Positions 52,962-61,495 of a stretch of DNA of 64,000 bases are shown piece after piece. Every line of letters begins with the position of its first letter. The stretch's first letter is position 1. Location: assembly GCA_030427485.1 (NCBI GenBank), contig JAUICG010000004.1, positions 205,465 to 269,464 of the forward strand. The letters are read 5' to 3'. The notes below the pieces were generated by a model. That model was not told the origin of the DNA. It was given only the letters and a program-made list of their open reading frames with translations, and searched no databases. This stretch comes from Gammaproteobacteria bacterium. Its GTDB lineage: Bacteria; Pseudomonadota; Gammaproteobacteria; Pseudomonadales; Halieaceae. The position numbers and the translations under genes are program-made.

Positions 52962-54937
52962 ACGACGACAAGCAACTGGAGAACCTGCTCCGGACTATCG
53001 ATGACAGACCCGGCGAGGACGCCCGCGAGCGGGCGCTCACCGCAGCCCTGCGGGCGTTCGACGAGGTGCAGCTGGAGAAAAAAAGCGGCGCCGCGAGCCA
53101 AGGATCCGCTGCGCCCGGTCGTCCCACTCCCGAACCTCATTCGTTCGGGAGAACCATCATGCAAATGCTAACTGCCAATACCACCACCCAGCGCTGGCTC
53201 TACAGCGGTATGGCCAGTGCCGCCGTACTCGTGCTCGGCGTGTTCATCGCGCTGCAACTGCCGCAGAACGGTACCCGCTTGACGCCGTCGGAGCCGCTTG
53301 CTGAGCACTATGATCCCGCGGCCGGGGCAGGCGCGCTACCTGCGGGTGGGCGCGACAATGTCGCCGCACTGCGGCCGGCGCCGTCACCGCTTCCCACAGC
53401 CGTCGAAATGGATAGCGCGCTGTCGCACGACGGTGCCGCGGCTGAAAAGCTGGCGGATTCCGCTGTGCTATCAGGCCTCGCAAGTCATGCGGTGAGCGGT
53501 ATCGACCCGCTGCCACGCGTCCAGCAGGAGGGCCGCGACCGCTTCGACGCGACAGTGGCCAATCCGGTCAAGCGCGTCAGCGCGGAGCCGGTGTCCACCT
53601 TTTCCATCGATGTCGATACCGCCTCGTACAGTTTTGTGCGCCGTCAACTCAACAGCGGCGTATTACCGCAAAAGGCGGCAGTGCGGCTCGAGGAGATGGT
53701 CAATTATTTCCCCTACGACTACCCGCTGCCGACGGACCGCAGCCAGCCGTTCAGCACGCATGTGACGGTGCTTGATTCACCCTGGAAAGCCGGTAACAAG
53801 CTGGTGCACATCGGCATCCAGGGCTACGACGTCCAGGGCGCGCAGCCGCGCTCCAACCTGGTGTTCCTGCTCGACGTGTCCGGCTCGATGAACAGCCCGG
53901 ACAAGCTGCCGCTGGTCAAACAGTCGATGGCCCTGCTGCTGGAACGGCTGCGTCCGGACGACAGCGTGGCCATTGTGGTCTATGCCGGGGCCGCGGGCAC
54001 GGTACTGGAGCCGACACCGGTGAAGGACAGGCAAAAAATCCTGTCCGCGCTGGAGCGACTGCAGGCCGGTGGTTCCACCGCCGGGGCGGCTGGCATCCAG
54101 CTCGCCTACCGGCTGGCCGAGTCGAGTTTTATCGAGGAAGGCGTCAACCGCATCATCCTGGCGACCGATGGCGATTTTAATGTCGGCATCGACAACCCGG
54201 AGGAACTGACGGGCTTTGTCGAGCGCAAGCGCGATTCCGGCGTGTTCCTCTCGGTGCTCGGCTTCGGCCAGGGGAACTACCACGACAGCCTGATGCAGGC
54301 GCTGGCGCAGAACGGCAACGGCGTTGCCGCGTATATCGACACCTTCGGCGAGGCGCAAAAAGTGCTGGTCGAGGAGGCGACGTCCGCACTGTTCCCCATC
54401 GCCACCGACGTGAAAATCCAGGTCGAGTTCAACCCGGCCACGGTCAGCGAGTACCGCCTGTTGGGTTACGAGACACGTATGCTGGCAGAGGAGGACTTCA
54501 ACAACGACGCGGTCGACGCGGGCGACATCGGCGCCGGCCACAGTGTCACCGCCATCTACGAGATCACACCGGTCGGCAGCGACAGCGGCGTGTATTCCGA
54601 CTCCCGGTACCAGGAGTCGGCAGGGACGAGCGGTGGCGGCGATGAGTACGGTTATCTGAAACTGCGCTACAAACTGCCGGGCGAGGACAGCTCGCGCCTG
54701 ATCAGCCAGCCCATCGGGACCGATGTCACCACGACCGCGCTACTCCTGCGCGAAGCCCGTTTTGCCACCGCCGTGGCCGGTTTCGCGCAACTGCTGACCG
54801 GGGGTAAATACCTGGTCGACTGGGACTACCGCGATGCGCTCGAACTGGCCAGCGCCAATCGCGGCGACGACCGCTTCGGCTATCGCGCGGAGTTTATCCA
54901 GCTGGTGCGCCGCGCGGAGGTGGCCGACGCGATGTGA
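52958..54937 (+). CDS. VWA-domain protein with anti-sigma-like N-terminus (YfbK-like)
   Basis: A 659-residue protein. The first 75 residues are soluble and helical. A single membrane segment (about 81-99) follows, then a periplasmic part with a von Willebrand A domain. The metal-dependent adhesion motif is DVSGS, Asp306-Ser310. The C-terminal domain ends in a YfbK-type DYRDALELA segment. Coupling to the ECF sigma gene by a 4-bp overlap suggests that the cytosolic end holds the sigma factor and the VWA domain senses an envelope ligand. This role is inference. Confidence 0.88.
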   Translation: MNDDKQLENLLRTIDDRPGEDARERALTAALRAFDEVQLEKKSGAASQGSAAPGRPTPEPHSFGRTIMQMLTANTTTQRWLYSGMASAAVLVLGVFIALQLPQNGTRLTPSEPLAEHYDPAAGAGALPAGGRDNVAALRPAPSPLPTAVEMDSALSHDGAAAEKLADSAVLSGLASHAVSGIDPLPRVQQEGRDRFDATVANPVKRVSAEPVSTFSIDVDTASYSFVRRQLNSGVLPQKAAVRLEEMVNYFPYDYPLPTDRSQPFSTHVTVLDSPWKAGNKLVHIGIQGYDVQGAQPRSNLVFLLDVSGSMNSPDKLPLVKQSMALLLERLRPDDSVAIVVYAGAAGTVLEPTPVKDRQKILSALERLQAGGSTAGAAGIQLAYRLAESSFIEEGVNRIILATDGDFNVGIDNPEELTGFVERKRDSGVFLSVLGFGQGNYHDSLMQALAQNGNGVAAYIDTFGEAQKVLVEEATSALFPIATDVKIQVEFNPATVSEYRLLGYETRMLAEEDFNNDAVDAGDIGAGHSVTAIYEITPVGSDSGVYSDSRYQESAGTSGGGDEYGYLKLRYKLPGEDSSRLISQPIGTDVTTTALLLREARFATAVAGFAQLLTGGKYLVDWDYRDALELASANRGDDRFGYRAEFIQLVRRAEVADAM

Positions 54938-55142
54938 GGCCGCTAATCAGGAGGCACTGGAAGTGGTAGAGCAGTGGATAGAGTCAACTTTTAAACTGGG
55001 ACACTACCGAGCAGTGATTTACCTCGGAAAATTCAAAGCGGAACGCTGCCATGTGGCGTTTGCTGTTTTTCAGCCCTGCAAAACATGGTAGTTTTGACCC
55101 AATAAGAAAACAGGTACTGCCACCAGAGCAGCAGAGCCCCCT
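54938..55142. other. Intergenic stretch without a recognised gene
   Basis: 205 bp between the VWA and monooxygenase genes. The central part (about 54980-55110) is clearly more AT-rich than the genes around it. One frame continues without stop to 55091 but shows no start or family. ACTACC near 55005 and GGTAGT near 55090 form a weak inverted pair. It may hold the promoter of the following operon or be a scar of an old insertion. Confidence 0.4.
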
Positions 55143-57653
55143 ATGAAACCAGTCCTAGATATGAAATTGATAGTGCTGTCGCTGCTCGCGGCGGCAATGA
55201 CGGCTTGCGGTGGCGGCGGCGGTGGCGGTTCCGGGTCGCCGGCGAACAATGTTGACACCAGTGCATCGGCCGCAGAGCCCGCACCTGTCACCTGGTACAG
55301 CGCCGCGCAGCCGCTGCTGCAACGCTACTGTGTCGCCTGCCACACCGACGGCGGTCCCGCGCCGTTTCCGCTGGTAACGTATCAGCAGGTTTACGCCAAG
55401 CGCTCTGCGCTGGAGTACGTGCTCGAAGCGGGGACAATGCCGCCGCTGGGCTTCGTCGGCGCCACGGCGTCGGAAACAGCGCTGCTGCTGCAGTGGCTGG
55501 CGGCCGGCGCGCCGCAGGGCGACCCGTCGGATGCGCCGCTGAAACAGTTGGCTGGTGGGTTCAGCTACCACAAAGACGCCCGTGCCATTATCGAGAAAAA
55601 CTGCGTCACCTGTCATGTCGCCGGTGGCGTGGCGCCCTTTCCCCTGGACAGCTATGAGAAAGTGAAGTCCGTCGCGGCCGCCGCGTTGTTTGCAGTGGAG
55701 AACGGCACGATGCCCCCGTGGCCGCCCACTACGGGGTATTCGCCGCTATTGCATGAGCGTGCATTGTCGGGCGAGGATTCCTTTGTGCTGCGCAACTGGC
55801 TGGCCGGCGACCTGGCGGAGGGAGATCCTGCCGATTACATGCCGCCGCAGGATGAAAGCAGCGACAAGATCGACTACAACCTGCAGCTGCCGATACCCGA
55901 ACCCTATACCCCGACCCTGCGACCCGATGATCACCGCTGTTTCGCGATGCCCTGGCCACTGGATGAACTGGCGTATGTGCGGGCGGTGAACGTGCTCCCG
56001 GACCAGGTGCAGGAAGTTCATCACGTCATCGTCAACATCGTCGACCCCGAGGATGCGCATTTCTACGCAAATGCCGGCGGCGAGGACGGCCGGCCCGGCT
56101 GGTATTGCCTTGGATCGGGCGGCATCAGGGGAGCCCCGATACCGCGCCAGATTGGCGGCTGGGTGCCCGGAGCCGGCAACCGGGTACTGCCGGAGGGCAC
56201 CGGTCTGGGCATTGAGCCCGGTTCATTGCTGGTGGTGCAGTTTCACTACAACACCCTGGTCGCCGAGCCCACCCCGGACCAGTCGGTCATCCAGATTTCT
56301 ACGGTGGACACGGTGGAGCGGCCCGCGAGCGGTTTCCTGTATACCAACCCGGCGTTTGTGCGTGGTGGGGTGATGAAAATCCCCGCCGGCAATCAGGATG
56401 TCTACCATGGTTTCACTGTGCCCACGTCTGCGCTCGGCAGATTGTTTGGTGGACCCGCCGGTGTGGGCGGGGACGATGAGTGGGTGTTGCACAACGGCTT
56501 TATTCATATGCACAACCTCGGGAAGACCGGGCGTACCACGCTGATCAGGCCCGACGGCACCGAGCAGGTGATCGTTGATATTCGCGATTGGGATTTCAAC
56601 TGGCAGTCCAGTTATACCCTGGAGCAAGAGGTGCTGGTGAAACCGGGCGACCAGTTCAGGCTGGAGTGCACGTGGGACAATACCGCCGGCAACCAGGTGA
56701 TTGTTGACGGCCAGCAGTTGCCGCCGCGCGATGTGGACTGGGGTGACGGCACCGGTGATGAAATGTGCCTCACCAACCTGTATATCACCAGGCCCCTGCC
56801 GGGCAGGGATTACAGCTATTCGGCGAGTGTGCATATCGATGTGCCAAAATACCGCCAGCGCTTCGCGGCCGGTGACCTGGTGCCGATCGAGTTGCTGTTG
56901 AATAATTTCAGCCTGCATGACCCGGGTGCCCACATGGACGGTAGCGGTCACGATGAAGTGCAGCACGAAGATATTCATAGCGGCGATCACAGCGGCGTCT
57001 ACGAAGGGCACTACCATATCTACCTGGATACGGATGATGACGCGGCGGAGCATGTTACCGCCTGGGATGCGAAGTATTTCTACCAGTTGCCCGAGGATAT
57101 CGCGCCCGGCCTGCATACGCTGCGCGTCAGCTTGCGTGGGTCGGACCACCACGCGCTGGGGGTGGAGCACACCGTCAGGATCGAGGTGGTTGATGAACCT
57201 GTCACACCGTCGCAGTCTTTGATCGCAGTGAACGCGTGGTCGATGCAATCTGCGAACGACGACAGTTTGGCGGCGCACCGTCCAGTCGAGGTACATTGTC
57301 CCGACATCAGCTGGTACAACGAGGACGGCGCCCTCGAGGTGGAGACCGGGTACTGCAACTATTTGTCCCTCGCGCAACCTGCCCAGGCGGCTGTGGCGCG
57401 GGGCGACATTCTTCACCTGGTGTTGTGGCACGGCGCGCTGGTGTTTGAGCAGCCCGCCGAGGCCCACGTGGCGATCACTGTTGACGGACATAAAGTATGG
57501 GAGCAGAACGTGAAGATACCGGCAGAAGCGGACATCTACGACGTGCGTATCCCCGTCGATTTTGACGCGCCTGCCGGCAGCAAGGTGGAGTACCACCTGC
57601 ACAACCACGGTTACAATACCTGGACGCTGCTGCAGTTGGATGTAGAGCGCTGA
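55143..57653 (+). CDS. Lipoprotein: two cytochrome-c sites fused to copper type-II (PHM-like) monooxygenase
   Basis: An 836-residue lipoprotein with lipobox MTAC and a Gly-rich spacer. Two c-type heme motifs follow: Cys63-V-A-C-His67 and Cys154-V-T-C-His158. The copper monooxygenase domain comes next. Its two-copper ligand pattern is visible: His293-His294 (VHHVIV), His368 (QFHYN), His455-x-His457 (FIHMHN) and Met541. This is the PHM/dopamine-hydroxylase arrangement. A His/Asp-rich C-terminal domain (HMDGSGHDEV, EGHYHIYLD, SDHHALGVEH) may bind another metal. The hemes could replace ascorbate as electron donor, which is inference. The stop overlaps the proposed start of the TlpA gene. Confidence 0.87.
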   Translation: MKPVLDMKLIVLSLLAAAMTACGGGGGGGSGSPANNVDTSASAAEPAPVTWYSAAQPLLQRYCVACHTDGGPAPFPLVTYQQVYAKRSALEYVLEAGTMPPLGFVGATASETALLLQWLAAGAPQGDPSDAPLKQLAGGFSYHKDARAIIEKNCVTCHVAGGVAPFPLDSYEKVKSVAAAALFAVENGTMPPWPPTTGYSPLLHERALSGEDSFVLRNWLAGDLAEGDPADYMPPQDESSDKIDYNLQLPIPEPYTPTLRPDDHRCFAMPWPLDELAYVRAVNVLPDQVQEVHHVIVNIVDPEDAHFYANAGGEDGRPGWYCLGSGGIRGAPIPRQIGGWVPGAGNRVLPEGTGLGIEPGSLLVVQFHYNTLVAEPTPDQSVIQISTVDTVERPASGFLYTNPAFVRGGVMKIPAGNQDVYHGFTVPTSALGRLFGGPAGVGGDDEWVLHNGFIHMHNLGKTGRTTLIRPDGTEQVIVDIRDWDFNWQSSYTLEQEVLVKPGDQFRLECTWDNTAGNQVIVDGQQLPPRDVDWGDGTGDEMCLTNLYITRPLPGRDYSYSASVHIDVPKYRQRFAAGDLVPIELLLNNFSLHDPGAHMDGSGHDEVQHEDIHSGDHSGVYEGHYHIYLDTDDDAAEHVTAWDAKYFYQLPEDIAPGLHTLRVSLRGSDHHALGVEHTVRIEVVDEPVTPSQSLIAVNAWSMQSANDDSLAAHRPVEVHCPDISWYNEDGALEVETGYCNYLSLAQPAQAAVARGDILHLVLWHGALVFEQPAEAHVAITVDGHKVWEQNVKIPAEADIYDVRIPVDFDAPAGSKVEYHLHNHGYNTWTLLQLDVER

Positions 57654-58153
57654 ACATTTACCGGGGAAATCTGCTGCTGGGCCTTTGCTTCTGCCTGCCC
57701 CTCTGGGCGCAGGCAGCGGGTGTAACCGTGGGGCAGGCAGCGCCTCCCGTGCAGCTGCCGGACATGTCCGCAGCAGCGCAGGTGAGCCTCGATTCGCTGC
57801 GCGGGAAGGTCGTCTACGTCGACTTCTGGGCATCGTGGTGTGGACCCTGCCGTATCTCGTTTCCGATACTGCAGCAACTTCGCGATGAGTTGGGCCCCGA
57901 GGGCTTTGAGGTGCTGGCCATCAATCTGGATGAAGACGAGTCTGACGCACGGCAGTTTCTCGCCGATGTAACAGTGAGCTATCCCGTCGTTCGCGATGCC
58001 GCCGGGGTCACTCCCCGGGCGTTTGGTGTTATGGGGATGCCCACCGGGTATCTGGTGGACAGGGCCGGCGTGGTGCGCGTGATACACCAGGGCTTTCGAA
58101 AAAGTGATGGCGAGCCGCTGCGGGCCTCGATCGTTGAACTGCTAGGGGAGTGA
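57650..58153 (+). CDS. TlpA-family thioredoxin-like protein, probable CTG start
   Basis: A 167-residue TlpA/ResA-type protein with active site WASWCGPC (Cys64, Cys67) and the cis-Pro in GMPTGYLV. The first ATG/GTG/TTG in frame is GTG 57728, which would remove the signal peptide. The codons before it encode NIYRGNLLLGLCFCLPLWAQ, a clear signal sequence. It starts at CTG 57650, whose TG overlaps the TGA of the monooxygenase gene. An ATT at 57656 is the other option. It should be exported and keep cysteines of the neighbouring heme or copper proteins reduced. Confidence 0.82.
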   Translation: MNIYRGNLLLGLCFCLPLWAQAAGVTVGQAAPPVQLPDMSAAAQVSLDSLRGKVVYVDFWASWCGPCRISFPILQQLRDELGPEGFEVLAINLDEDESDARQFLADVTVSYPVVRDAAGVTPRAFGVMGMPTGYLVDRAGVVRVIHQGFRKSDGEPLRASIVELLGE

Positions 58154-58365
58154 TCAGCTTGAGATATTTGATGAGCCTGTTGATGATCGTGGTGCTCTGC
58201 GGGTGCGAGACCGTGCAACCGTGGGAGCGTGGCATACTCGCAAAAGAAGAGATGCAGTGGCAGACCAATGCCGCGGAGGCGCAGCTGCGCAACCAGATCT
58301 ATGCGAGCAAGGAGGCGTCATCCGGCGGTGCCGGGGCCTCTGGCGGTGGCTGCGGGTGTAACTGA
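58150..58365 (+). CDS. DUF4266 small lipoprotein
   Basis: A 71-residue lipoprotein with lipobox LCGC and the DUF4266 pattern VQPWERGILAKEEM. A Gly-Ser stretch follows and it ends in GGGCGCN. The C-terminal Cys-Gly-Cys is typical of the family. GTG 58150 gives a GTGA overlap with the TlpA gene. A TTG at 58159 lies better spaced from AGGGGAG and is an alternative. DUF4266, DUF3570 and ApbE genes commonly occur together, as here. Confidence 0.86.
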   Translation: MISLRYLMSLLMIVVLCGCETVQPWERGILAKEEMQWQTNAAEAQLRNQIYASKEASSGGAGASGGGCGCN

Positions 58366-59525
58366 TGGCGCGCCCCAAAGACGATCGCAATGCATCCTTG
58401 CTGGCGCTCACGTCCAGCGCTCTGTTGCTGCCCGCCTACCAGTGCGCGCAGGCCGATGCGCCGCCGGAATTCACCGAACTCGGCATGCGCTACAGCAAAT
58501 ACGACGAAGACGATATCCTCGCTCGCAAAGCCTTTGGGGGCGGCAGCGAACGCTATGAAATCGACGTGGCCCAGTTTCATTTACTCGCACCCGTTGCCGA
58601 CCAGTGGTCTGTTGCGCTGGATGTGGCCTGGGAGGATATGAGCGGTGCATCGCCGTGGTTTGTAGGGGAGAGCGCGAGCGGCAGCCCCAAAGTCATCATG
58701 AGCGGCGCCAGCATTGAGGACACGCGCACCGAGGTCAGCGGAACCACGCGCTATTATTACGATCGCGGTAATGCGGGCATTAACTACACATACTCGGACG
58801 AAGATGATTACACCTCGCACGCTGTCGCCGTTGACGGCGCCTTTAACAGCGAGGACGGGTTGACGACCTACAGTGCGGCTGTCAGCACCTCGCATGACAA
58901 TATCGATCCGACCCAGGGCTCTATCCCGACCAACACGCTGAATGCCAGAAAAGATATCAATTCTGTCTGGATGGGCGTGACTCGCATAGTGAGTAAACGC
59001 GCCCTGCTGCGCTTTGGCCTCAGTTATACCTACCGGGATGGTTTTCTCACCGATCCCTACAAGGGCGATGACCGCCGACCGGATGAGCGCAAGGAGTGGG
59101 CAGCCAGTACCGGGTACCGGCACTTCTTCGAGGCGCCGAACGCGGCCCTGCACGTGGATTACCGGTATTTCAATGACGACTGGGATGTGGAGTCACACAC
59201 TGTCGATGTCGCATGGGAGCAGAATCTGCCGCAGAATTTCAGGGTGACGCCCTTCATACGGTACTACACCCAGCAGGAGGCGGAGTTTTTTTACAATATT
59301 GAAGAACCGGGGTACGAGCATTTCAGCGATGATTACCGTCTTTCGGCATTCGGCGCCTTCTCCTACGGGTTGCGATTGCGGCATGATTTTGGCAACTGGT
59401 CTGTCAACTTTGACGCGGAGCGCTATAAAACGGATGAGAGTTGGGGCATCTACAGCGGGGAGGAATCGCCCGGCCTGGTCGACTTCTGGCGTTACGGGTT
59501 TGGTCTGGACTATATTTTCCGCTAG
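58365..59525 (+). CDS. DUF3570 outer-membrane beta-barrel-like protein
   Basis: A 386-residue protein with a short signal-like N-terminus ending AYQCAQAD. Many amphipathic aromatic strands follow (TRYYYDRGNAGINYTYS, HVDYRYFNDDWDV, RVTPFIRYYTQQ) and it ends in LDYIFR. This is the DUF3570 pattern and predicts an outer-membrane barrel. Its ATG shares one base with the stop of the DUF4266 gene (TGATGG), so the two are translated together. Confidence 0.87.
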   Translation: MARPKDDRNASLLALTSSALLLPAYQCAQADAPPEFTELGMRYSKYDEDDILARKAFGGGSERYEIDVAQFHLLAPVADQWSVALDVAWEDMSGASPWFVGESASGSPKVIMSGASIEDTRTEVSGTTRYYYDRGNAGINYTYSDEDDYTSHAVAVDGAFNSEDGLTTYSAAVSTSHDNIDPTQGSIPTNTLNARKDINSVWMGVTRIVSKRALLRFGLSYTYRDGFLTDPYKGDDRRPDERKEWAASTGYRHFFEAPNAALHVDYRYFNDDWDVESHTVDVAWEQNLPQNFRVTPFIRYYTQQEAEFFYNIEEPGYEHFSDDYRLSAFGAFSYGLRLRHDFGNWSVNFDAERYKTDESWGIYSGEESPGLVDFWRYGFGLDYIFR

Positions 59526-59539
59526 CTCCGGTCCCGATC

Positions 59540-60457
59540 GTGGAACACGTAGAACATGAGTTTATCGCCATGGGCGGCCCCTGCCGTCTGCGCCTGGAAG
59601 TGACCACGAGGGGCGCCGCCGACACTGCGATTGCCGCAGCGGTTTCAGAGGTGCGGCGCCTGGAGCTCAAATACAGCCGCTACCTAGCCGATTCCCTTAC
59701 GAGCGCAATCAATCGCTCAGCCGGCACCGGCACGCCGGTGTCCATCGATGCGGAAACAGCGGGATTGCTGGATTACGCCAATACTGCGTGGCGCGAAAGT
59801 GGCGGTCTGTTCGACCTCACTTCAGGCGTATTGCGTCGCGCCTGGGATTTCAAGTCCGCACGCGCTCCCGAGCAACGGGACATCGAATCCCTGCTGCCAC
59901 TGGTGGGCTGGGAGCAGGTGCAATGGGAGCGCGACAGCGTCTATCTGCCCCGGCGCGGTATGGAGCTGGATTTTGGCGGTTGCGTGAAGGAGTATGCCGC
60001 CGACAGTGCCGCCGCGCAGTTGCGCCGCCACGGGGTGTCCGCTGCGCTGGTGGACCTCGCGGGCGACATGGCTGCCACCGCTGCCCCGTCGGGTGCGCCG
60101 GGATGGCCGGTGGGCATTCGTCATCCTGTGTCCAGGGAACAGGCTGTGGCCCGCGTCCTGCTGCCGGAAGGCGGTCTTGCGAGCAGCGGCGATTACGAGC
60201 GCTGCCTGGTGATCGACGGCACGCGCTATGGCCATATCCTGCATCCGCGCACGGGCTGGCCGGTGCGCGGTCTGGTCGCGGTCAGCGTTCTTGCGCGGCA
60301 GTGCCTGGTGGCGGGCAGTGCGGCGACCATTGCGATGCTGAAGCCGCCTGGAGAGGCCCTTGAATGGCTGGCAAACCTGGGTGTGCCGTGGCTGGCGATC
60401 GACGCAGACCTTGCTATGCACGGCACACTGGCCCCGGTGAACGCGCCGGCGCGCTGA
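59540..60457 (+). CDS. apbE: FAD:protein FMN transferase (ApbE family)
   Basis: A 305-residue ApbE-type protein. Family motifs are ELDFGGCVKEYAAD (usual DLGGIAKG), VDLAGDMAA, SSGDYERCLVIDGTRYGHILHPRTGWPV and an ATIAM segment. ApbE links FMN to Thr/Ser residues of extracytosolic flavoproteins. Here the usual signal peptide is not obvious. The GTG at 59540 lies 14 bp after the DUF3570 gene. No target with an FMN-binding domain is visible in the window. Confidence 0.9.
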   Translation: MEHVEHEFIAMGGPCRLRLEVTTRGAADTAIAAAVSEVRRLELKYSRYLADSLTSAINRSAGTGTPVSIDAETAGLLDYANTAWRESGGLFDLTSGVLRRAWDFKSARAPEQRDIESLLPLVGWEQVQWERDSVYLPRRGMELDFGGCVKEYAADSAAAQLRRHGVSAALVDLAGDMAATAAPSGAPGWPVGIRHPVSREQAVARVLLPEGGLASSGDYERCLVIDGTRYGHILHPRTGWPVRGLVAVSVLARQCLVAGSAATIAMLKPPGEALEWLANLGVPWLAIDADLAMHGTLAPVNAPAR

Positions 60458-60526
60458 AGTCTCGCGCGAGCCGCAGGCGCGGTTAAATTGTGTAGAATGC
60501 AGGCTCCGCGGTTCGAGTTACTGTTT

Positions 60527-61495
60527 ATGCATTCTGTTGTAGCCTCTCCCCCCGACCTGGCACTGGAAATTCCGGCCGATTCAGCGAGTACCCCGCCCTG
60601 GTTTGAAGCAGCGCTGGCCACGCCGCGCCGCGAGGGCTGGCTGGACTCCGGCGGCTGCCCGATCCATTACTTCAGTTGGGGAGACCCCGCCAATCCCGGG
60701 GTGTTGCTGTTGCACGGGTTTCTGGCACATGCGCGATGCTTCGCCTTTATCGCCCCGCTGCTGGCCAGGGACTACTACCTGGTGGCCTTCGATTTCTCCG
60801 GCATGGGCGATTCCGGCGCGCGGGAGGCATACCCGGATGAGATTCGCCTGCAGGAAGTCATGGATGTCGCCAGCGGGACCGGGCTGTTCGACCGCGGGCG
60901 CAAACCGACCATCATCGCGCATTCCTACGGCGGCGGGATTGGTTTACTGGCGATGGAGCAGCGGCAGGAACACTTCGCCGGCCTCGTTATCTGCGACCTG
61001 TTGACGCTGCGACCGGAGCGTCTGCGGGCGCATGTAAAAGAGGGCGGTGGGCCACCGGGGTCGCAGGACCCGACGCGGCCCAATCGCGTCTACCCGGACT
61101 ACGAAACGGCCAAGGCCCGCTTTGTATTATCGCCGCCGCAAAAGGTGAACGAACCCTGTTTGTTTGATTACATGGCCTTCCATTCCCTGAAGGAGGTGGA
61201 CGGTGGCTGGAGCTGGAAGTTCCACCCCAGCGTTTTCGAGCGCAGGATAAACTTGCATGAACGCCTGCTGGCGCAGGCCGGTCGTATCGCCCAGGCGCCG
61301 GGCCGCGTGGTGATCGTCTATGGGGAAGAGAGCGCATTGTTCGACGCCGATTCAGCCGGGTATATCCGCGAGGTGGGTGGCGGGCATATACCGATGATCG
61401 GTATTCCCGATGCCCGGCATCACCTGATGCTGGACCAGCCTGTCGCGTTTGCCAGTGTGCTCAACACCGTGTTGGCGCTGTCGGAGGCGGGGTAA
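60527..61495 (+). CDS. Alpha/beta-hydrolase fold protein
   Basis: A 322-residue alpha/beta hydrolase. The oxyanion region LLHGFLAHARC, the acid-region strand FDFSGMGDSG, the nucleophile elbow AHSYGGG and a late conserved His (DARHHLML) are visible. The start could be ATG 60527 or ATG 60497. The upstream TAGAAT (60493-60498) looks like a -10 element, which favours 60527. It ends inside the tail of the convergent AraC-type gene, with 35 bp overlap. The substrate is unknown. Confidence 0.85.
   Translation: MHSVVASPPDLALEIPADSASTPPWFEAALATPRREGWLDSGGCPIHYFSWGDPANPGVLLLHGFLAHARCFAFIAPLLARDYYLVAFDFSGMGDSGAREAYPDEIRLQEVMDVASGTGLFDRGRKPTIIAHSYGGGIGLLAMEQRQEHFAGLVICDLLTLRPERLRAHVKEGGGPPGSQDPTRPNRVYPDYETAKARFVLSPPQKVNEPCLFDYMAFHSLKEVDGGWSWKFHPSVFERRINLHERLLAQAGRIAQAPGRVVIVYGEESALFDADSAGYIREVGGGHIPMIGIPDARHHLMLDQPVAFASVLNTVLALSEAG

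Noticed and set aside
58386..58396. CGATCGCAATGC resembling the right half of the shared operator
   Set aside because: It lies inside the start of the DUF3570 coding region and lacks the left half. It is probably chance.
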